Below, in pieces: positions 59,561 to 64,000 of a stretch of 64,000 bases of DNA. The number at the start of each line of letters is the position of its first letter. The stretch's first letter is position 1. Under the pieces are notes generated by a model, which was not told the DNA's origin, ran no database searches, and was given only the letters and a program-made list of their open reading frames with translations. This DNA comes from Streptomyces violaceusniger Tu 4113 (GTDB lineage Bacteria > Actinomycetota > Actinomycetes > Streptomycetales > Streptomycetaceae). The stretch spans positions 186,001 to 250,000 of the forward strand of contig NC_015951.1 in NCBI RefSeq assembly GCF_000147815.2. The letters run 5' to 3'. A program made the position numbers and the translations under genes.

Positions 59561-60607
59561 TCATGTGGCCGGGCCGGTCGGTGCGGTGGGCGGGGTGCGG
59601 TCGGCTGTGGCGGGGGTGGCGTCCAGGGCCGCGATCTCCCAGCGCCCGGCGCGGGCGGTGAGGGTCAGGGCGTAGGACAGCGGGACTGGCACCCGGTCGT
59701 CGCCGGTGGCGCGGATCTGCACCAGCAGCCGCTGCCGGGTACCGTTCGCCGGCACGCCGGTGGCGGGACCGGCGCTCTCCTCGCCCGCGACGGCCAGGTA
59801 CTCGACCTCGACCTCGCGGTACGGGGCCGGGCGGACCGGTTCCATGTGGAGACCGGGGGCGAGGTAGCGGTCCAGCTCCCCTGAGCCGGTCAGGTACGCG
59901 TCGAGGAAGTCCCGGGCGGTCTCGGCGCGGGTGTCCCCTGGCACGGCGGCCCGCTCCGGCCCGTAGCCGAGTTGCGGCTGGCGGGGCTGGCCGCCGGGAG
60001 CGGCCACTTCGGCCGGCAGGGTGGCCGCCACGTAGTCCTCCGCGCCGGAGCCGTCGCCTCCCGCGGAGGCGAGTACGGGTACCTGGAAGTACCGCAGGGC
60101 ACCGGACTTGGCCCCGTCCTCCTTCTCGCCGCCCTTCGGCCCGAGCCGGGCGGCGACGGTGACCGACCACGCGCCCGATGCGGTTTGCCGCACCCGGACA
60201 GCGGTCGTCTGGGTCGCGGTCTGCCGCCCTGACTTCCCGTCCAGCTGCAGCTGCCCGGCCGACGGGTAGTAGGGAGCGAGCTGGTCCTGGTCGCCCTCCC
60301 CGGCCGCGACGAAGGCGGAGACGTACAGCTCAGCGAACCCGGAGGGCCCTGCACCGTCTGCCTCGGCGTGCTGCGCTCGCGGCCGCGGCGGCGGGACGGC
60401 GTCCACGGCGGCCGCAGCCGACAACCAGGCCAGGAGACCCAGGATGGGGCCAGCGCAGATCACCGCCCACGCGAACCAGCGCGCCAGAACCGTCGCATTC
60501 GCCCGCGCGCCCGTTGACATCTGCCAGCCGCCGGCCTCAGTGCCGCGCTGCTCCCACTCCTCCAACACGCTGCTGTCCGTCGCGCGCCTCCGCGCCCCGA
60601 GCCGCAT
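59561..60607 (-). CDS. TcpC/VirB8-like conjugation protein
   Basis: The protein is 348 aa from ATG 60607 (one more residue if the GTG at 60610 is used). One membrane helix (WAVICAGPILGLLAWLSAAA) anchors two NTF2-like exported domains (ELYVSAFVAAGEGDQDQLAP; ARDFLDAYLTGSGELDRYLA), the layout of TcpC proteins from Gram-positive conjugative elements. It should bridge the channel across the envelope. The start overlaps the stop of the small upstream gene. Confidence 0.82.
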   Translation of the reverse strand: MRLGARRRATDSSVLEEWEQRGTEAGGWQMSTGARANATVLARWFAWAVICAGPILGLLAWLSAAAAVDAVPPPRPRAQHAEADGAGPSGFAELYVSAFVAAGEGDQDQLAPYYPSAGQLQLDGKSGRQTATQTTAVRVRQTASGAWSVTVAARLGPKGGEKEDGAKSGALRYFQVPVLASAGGDGSGAEDYVAATLPAEVAAPGGQPRQPQLGYGPERAAVPGDTRAETARDFLDAYLTGSGELDRYLAPGLHMEPVRPAPYREVEVEYLAVAGEESAGPATGVPANGTRQRLLVQIRATGDDRVPVPLSYALTLTARAGRWEIAALDATPATADRTPPTAPTGPAT

Positions 60608-60852
60608 CACAGCCAGCCTCCGGCGAGCTCGTTGATACGTGCGCGCAACTCCGCCTCAGGACGCTGGCTCAGCACCTCCAGAGACGCGAGAACGCCGGGA
60701 GCGTCCCGGTCGAGGTAGTCCCGCAGCGCGTCGTACGTCGCGGCGTTGAACGGGCGGTACACCAGAGCAGCACCGAGACCGATCAGGAGGCGCTGGGCCC
60801 GCACGACGCGCTCTTCATCCGGGTCCAGTGGAGTCTTCGCGGTGGACGACAT
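60607..60852 (-). CDS. Hypothetical small protein of T4SS operon, 81 aa
   Basis: ATG 60852 follows GGAGAAGAG. The product is soluble and helical (RVVRAQRLLIGLGAALVYRP; EAELRARINELAGGWL). Family unknown. It is tightly packed between the sigma-like and TcpC-like genes. Confidence 0.6.
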   Translation of the reverse strand: MSSTAKTPLDPDEERVVRAQRLLIGLGAALVYRPFNAATYDALRDYLDRDAPGVLASLEVLSQRPEAELRARINELAGGWL

Positions 60853-60902
60853 CTCTTCTCCGTTCGCTTGCGGCGCGAGACTGGTCAGGGAGGAAGGCCG
60901 GT

Positions 60903-61790
60903 TCACGCGGCGCGCCGAACGGTCGACATCAGGCGAGCAACGGCGCGGCTGCGTCGGCGCTGCCAGGCGGTCGCGGTGGTGCCAACACGGGCGGCAGCCG
61001 CCGTGTCGGACAGGGGCGCGGCGCGGTAGTGCCAGGCGATGGACTGGCCGTCGGCGGTGGACAGGCAGCCGGCCTCCATGGCGGCCAGGACAAGTTCGAG
61101 GAGTTCCAGGCGGGCAGCGCTCACTTCCGCCCCACCCGGCGTCGGCTCCAGGTCGGCAGCCGCCGCCGCTGCCCGGACCCCGCGGTGATGCGCCCGTGCC
61201 GCGGGGCCGGGCGCGGGATCGGCGAGCAGCTCGGCGACCGCCAGGTCCTGCGCCCGGTCTTCCCGCTCGGCGGCCAGCTCGCGGCAGACGCGGCCGAGCG
61301 TGTCGAGCGCGAGATTGGCGGCAGGCCGCCCGGGGCGGTGATGGATGCGGCCAGAGCGGGCGGTCTCGAAGAGGGCGGCGATAACCATGTGGCCGATCGC
61401 GTCGAACGACCGGCCACCGTAGGAGCGGACCTGGCCGCGGGCCATGCGCACCGCAGCCGGGAGCATCGCCTGTACGACGATGCGCGCGGCCAGCGTCGCT
61501 GACCGGTCATCGCCCGCAGCCCGCTGGAGAAGAGCGCGCAGAACGTCATCGGCCAACGGACCGGCCAGTGCACCCTCCTGCGGGCGCAGCGCGGCGAGCA
61601 GCTGGTCGGGCCCAAGCTGCCACCACGCGGAATCGGTCACGGCCGCAACGCCGGCGGCGAGCTGATCGGCGATCAGCCAGTTCGTCACCAGGGTCCGTAC
61701 GGACGCGTCTGCGGACAGCGCTGTCCACTCCGCATCCAAGCGGCTGAAGATCCCGCCGGTGGTCGGGGCAGGACGCGATAGATCGAGCAC
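60903..61790 (-). CDS. Sigma-factor-like regulator heading T4SS operon
   Basis: The 295-aa protein has a C-terminal sigma-70 region-4-like HTH (QSIAWHYRAAPLSDTAAAAR, then WQRRRSRAVARLMSTVRRAA) and a helical N-terminal half with no clear region 2. I infer a transcription factor for transfer genes; it could also be an unrelated HTH protein. GTG 61790 has AAAGGAG upstream. Dense repeats lie directly before it. Confidence 0.55.
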   Translation of the reverse strand: MLDLSRPAPTTGGIFSRLDAEWTALSADASVRTLVTNWLIADQLAAGVAAVTDSAWWQLGPDQLLAALRPQEGALAGPLADDVLRALLQRAAGDDRSATLAARIVVQAMLPAAVRMARGQVRSYGGRSFDAIGHMVIAALFETARSGRIHHRPGRPAANLALDTLGRVCRELAAEREDRAQDLAVAELLADPAPGPAARAHHRGVRAAAAAADLEPTPGGAEVSAARLELLELVLAAMEAGCLSTADGQSIAWHYRAAPLSDTAAAARVGTTATAWQRRRSRAVARLMSTVRRAA

Positions 61791-61846
61791 GGCACGCTCC
61801 TTTCGGATCTCGTGCCGTGAACTCTCCTCACCCAGGCATGCCCGAA

Positions 61847-61980
61847 GGCTTGCCCAACTCACGAAAAGGCCAGGTCGGGGGCTTGCCCATTTCTACGCAG
61901 CCCAGAAACACCCCGCCGGGCAAGCCCTCGGACAGCATGGGCAAGCCCCTCTGGCCGGGCCAATCACCACCGGGCAAGCC
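61847..61980. repeat. Nine-base inverted/direct repeats GGCTTGCCC
   Basis: Five exact copies: GGCTTGCCC at 61847 and 61880, and its complement GGGCAAGCC at 61918, 61939 and 61972. A weaker GGGCAATCA lies at 61996. They sit 57-190 bases upstream of the sigma-like gene and look like binding sites for a repressor or activator. Confidence 0.7.
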
Positions 61981-62084
61981 TGCCCCGGGCAGGGCGGGCA
62001 ATCAGAACGCAGACCGCTCCCGAGACCGATCGGGGCAACCCGCCGCCTGTCGCGAGGCGGTGTCCGATCGGGCTGGACCGGCCG

Positions 62085-62219
62085 TGGCCGATGGCCGATT
62101 GCCCTGGATCGGCCATCGGCCACGGCCAGGATCGGCCACCACCGGATCGGTCACGAGGTCATCGGCCACGCCGTCGCAGGGTGGCCGATGACCGACCCGT
62201 GCAACTGACGATGGCCGAT
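62085..62219. repeat. Eight copies of octamer TGGCCGAT, with nested palindrome
   Basis: Exact copies lie at 62085, 62092, 62182 and 62212 (plus strand), and at 62108, 62115, 62131 and 62161 (as ATCGGCCA). The first four form a perfect 15-bp inverted repeat (62085-62099 with 62108-62122) around an 8-base loop. Density and arrangement recall iterons or an oriT/operator. Two further copies stand upstream of the coupling-protein operon (43677, 43699). Confidence 0.75.
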
Positions 62220-62256
62220 GACCGATCCAGGACAACCGGCCATCACAAGGGCTCGA

Positions 62257-63864
62257 TCAGGAACGGCCACTGACCGAGCGAAGGTGCCCCCGGCCCTGCT
62301 GCCGCTGCTGCGCCGTCCGGTACTCCTTCGCCTTGTTCAGCGCGCGCTGGCCGGTACGCGGGGACACATCCAGACGGCGTGCAACCTCTGCGCCCGACAA
62401 CTTCTTGCCCGCCGCCTCGGCCTCGGTCAGCCACCCAGCAATCATCCGGTTCTGCTGCTCCTCAGCATCGGACTCTGGGCTCTGCTGCTCCGGTACGCGT
62501 ACCGTCGCGATGCCCGCGTCGGCCACCGTCGTATCCCACCCTGCTCCGCTGCCGGTCGACGCCGACGGTTGCCCCGCCGTCACTGTGGGCGTGGCGTCCA
62601 TGGGCATCTGCTCCGGGACTGCCGCCTCGGCCACCGGCGCGGTCATCGCCGGCACCGGCTCTGCGGCGTACGGCTGCGGCGCGGCGGGCTCGACAGACGG
62701 CGTGCCGAAGAACGCATGCATGTCGGCCGGGCCTTCAGCCGTCCCTGAGCCGCTATCGGCCCGCCGATCGGTCACGGCCGATTCGTCGGCCACCAGCTGC
62801 CTCTCCGCGGGTTCACGGGCTGCTTGCCGCAGCTCCTGCAGGACGGGGCGCAGCTGCTCCTCGGCCACAGGGCCACCTGTGGCCGGGTCGGTCACGTTGT
62901 ACGCATCGTGGAGGAAGAAGCCGAACTGGTGGGCGTTCGGGAAGCTGCCGTACTGGGCGACGTATGCGTGAACGGCCTCGTAGAAGTCGATCACGGACGG
63001 TGTCGGAGTCTGGCCAGCCGTCGCCGGGAGGCTGCCGTTGACCGGATCCGGGGCGGGGCCCAGTTCCTCTGGCCCGGTCGCGGTCGTAGTGATCTCCCTC
63101 GTATCTAGCGCGCGCTGGTGCTCGGTGTCAGGCTGTGTCACCAGCGGCTGGTCGTCGGCGCGATCGACCGACACCGTGAACGGCTCCAGCCCGGCCGCGG
63201 CGAGCCCCGCGGGGGCGGTGTCCGACAGCGGCACCCCGTACCGCGCCAGCCGCAGCGGCATCAGCGACTCCACGGGCGCCTTGCGGCGCCAGGAGCGTCC
63301 GTAGCGGGCGCGCAGCCGGGCCTGGTAGACCAGCCGGTCCTGCTCCAGCCTGATGACCTCGTCGTAACTGCGCAGTTCCCACAGCTTCATCCGGCGCCAC
63401 AGTCGGAAGGTGGGCACCGGCGCGAGCAGCCAGCGGGTGATGCGGACCGACTCCATGTGCCGGTCGGCGGTGATGTCGGCGATCCGGCCGACCGCGTGCC
63501 GGGCGGCCTCGACGGAGACGACGAAGAGGATCGGGATCACGGCGTGCATGCCGACGCCGATCGGGTCCGGCCAGGCGGCCGCGCCGTTGAAGGCGATGGT
63601 GGCCGCGGTCAGCAGCCACGCGGTCTGGCGCAGCAGCGGGAAGGGGATGCGGATCCAGGTGAGCAGCAGATCCAGCGCCAGCAGGACCACGATCCCCGCG
63701 TCGATACCGATCGGGAAGACGTTGGAGAACTGGCCGAAGCCCTTGTCGCGGGCGAGATCGCGCACCGCGGAGTAGGAACCGGCGAAGCCGATCCCCGCGA
63801 TCCCCACCGCCCCGGTGACGACCACCCCGATCAGTATTCGATGCATGCGGGTCAGCCGCTCCAC
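62257..63864 (-). CDS. DUF2637-type membrane protein with C-terminal HTH
   Basis: The 535-aa protein has four N-terminal membrane helices (LIGVVVTGAVGIAGIGFAGS; GIVVLLALDLLLTWI and on), as in the DUF2637/SpdA-like proteins of Streptomyces conjugative plasmids. A long acidic linker leads to a C-terminal HTH (LSGAEVARRLDVSPRTGQRA). A membrane-tethered DNA-binding protein could read the adjacent octamer repeats; this is inference from position. GTG 63864 is preceded by AGGAGG at a rather long 12 bases; ATG 63846 is an alternative. Confidence 0.75.
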   Translation of the reverse strand: MERLTRMHRILIGVVVTGAVGIAGIGFAGSYSAVRDLARDKGFGQFSNVFPIGIDAGIVVLLALDLLLTWIRIPFPLLRQTAWLLTAATIAFNGAAAWPDPIGVGMHAVIPILFVVSVEAARHAVGRIADITADRHMESVRITRWLLAPVPTFRLWRRMKLWELRSYDEVIRLEQDRLVYQARLRARYGRSWRRKAPVESLMPLRLARYGVPLSDTAPAGLAAAGLEPFTVSVDRADDQPLVTQPDTEHQRALDTREITTTATGPEELGPAPDPVNGSLPATAGQTPTPSVIDFYEAVHAYVAQYGSFPNAHQFGFFLHDAYNVTDPATGGPVAEEQLRPVLQELRQAAREPAERQLVADESAVTDRRADSGSGTAEGPADMHAFFGTPSVEPAAPQPYAAEPVPAMTAPVAEAAVPEQMPMDATPTVTAGQPSASTGSGAGWDTTVADAGIATVRVPEQQSPESDAEEQQNRMIAGWLTEAEAAGKKLSGAEVARRLDVSPRTGQRALNKAKEYRTAQQRQQGRGHLRSVSGRS

Positions 63865-64000
63865 CGTGCCCCGCCCCCTCCTATGTATCTCGCCGAACTC
63901 CGTCAACGGGAGTGCACAGTCTCTCACCGCGCCGATCAGACAACCGCTCCCCCGACCGTGCTGGGCACAACGACATCTAGCTGCCCCCGCGCGGTTGGGT

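Noticed and set aside
1..64000. CRISPR array or cas genes
   Set aside because: No regularly spaced direct repeats with unique spacers; the only dense repeats (61.8-62.2 kb) are 8-9 bp, overlapping and in both orientations.
1..64000. tRNA or rRNA genes and an attB/attL-type tRNA junction
   Set aside because: I saw no cloverleaf with a GTTCGANTC arm at a plausible place. Short arms alone in GC-rich DNA are not evidence.
1..64000. Replication initiator, telomere or tap/tpg genes of a linear plasmid
   Set aside because: No Rep, Tpg or Tap-like protein and no terminal palindromes were recognised; the plasmid assignment rests on parAB and transfer genes.

Overview
The window is high-GC actinobacterial DNA and looks like the inside of a large, probably linear, Streptomyces plasmid or integrative element. 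The signs are frequent GTG starts, chains of ATGA/GTGA-coupled genes, a ParAB partition locus with palindromic parS-like sites, two long minus-strand transfer operons and several insertion sequences. I saw no replication initiator, telomere, rRNA, tRNA or CRISPR array.

Left part (1-27.7 kb): a mosaic of accessory genes and wreckage. In order it holds an IS3-family element; an IS5/IS427-type element whose inverted repeats enclose an MFS exporter; a lipoprotein; a DnaQ-like exonuclease; a two-component system; a DedA protein; and a Tn554-like remnant. Next come a 1250-residue CHAT-protease protein, the three clustered parS sites, and parA-parB. After these lie a broken zinc-ribbon/proline-rich gene and an IS982-family element that encloses a pentapeptide-repeat protein. 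The part ends with a small membrane protein followed by a STAND NTPase with TPR repeats. Duplicated gene tails (three copies of a basic 'FKRWR' tail, two of a BTAD tail) show recombination between related replicons.

Middle part (27.7-43.5 kb): one long minus-strand region, read from 43.5 down to 27.7 kb. It starts with a membrane protein, a VirD4/TraG-like coupling ATPase, a replication-relaxation family protein and a small hypothetical protein. A complete-looking Tad/Flp-type pilus operon follows: lipoprotein, secreted protein, CpaB-like SAF protein, CpaE/TadZ-like ATPase, CpaF ATPase, TadB, TadC, a Flp-like pilin, three TadE/TadG-like pseudopilins and a large LysM-BTAD protein. No prepilin peptidase is present.

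Cargo island (44-52.6 kb): between the two transfer regions sits a lasso-peptide cluster, consisting of an XRE-type regulator, a 55-residue precursor, a cyclase, a PqqD-like RRE protein, a transglutaminase-like leader peptidase and a protein-isoaspartate methyltransferase (PIMT) homologue. This set predicts an aspartimide-bearing lasso peptide. A second, divergent PIMT paralogue lies 2 kb upstream of the precursor on the other strand. No dedicated exporter is visible.

Right part (52.6-64 kb): a minus-strand type IV secretion operon read from 63.9 down to 52.6 kb. It encodes a DUF2637-type membrane/HTH protein, a sigma-like protein, a TcpC/VirB8-like protein, two small VirB2/VirB3-like membrane proteins, a VirB4 ATPase, a VirB6/TrbL-like membrane protein and a two-domain cell-wall hydrolase. 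The gap upstream of the sigma-like gene carries two families of short dense repeats. One of them recurs upstream of the coupling-protein operon, which suggests joint control of transfer.
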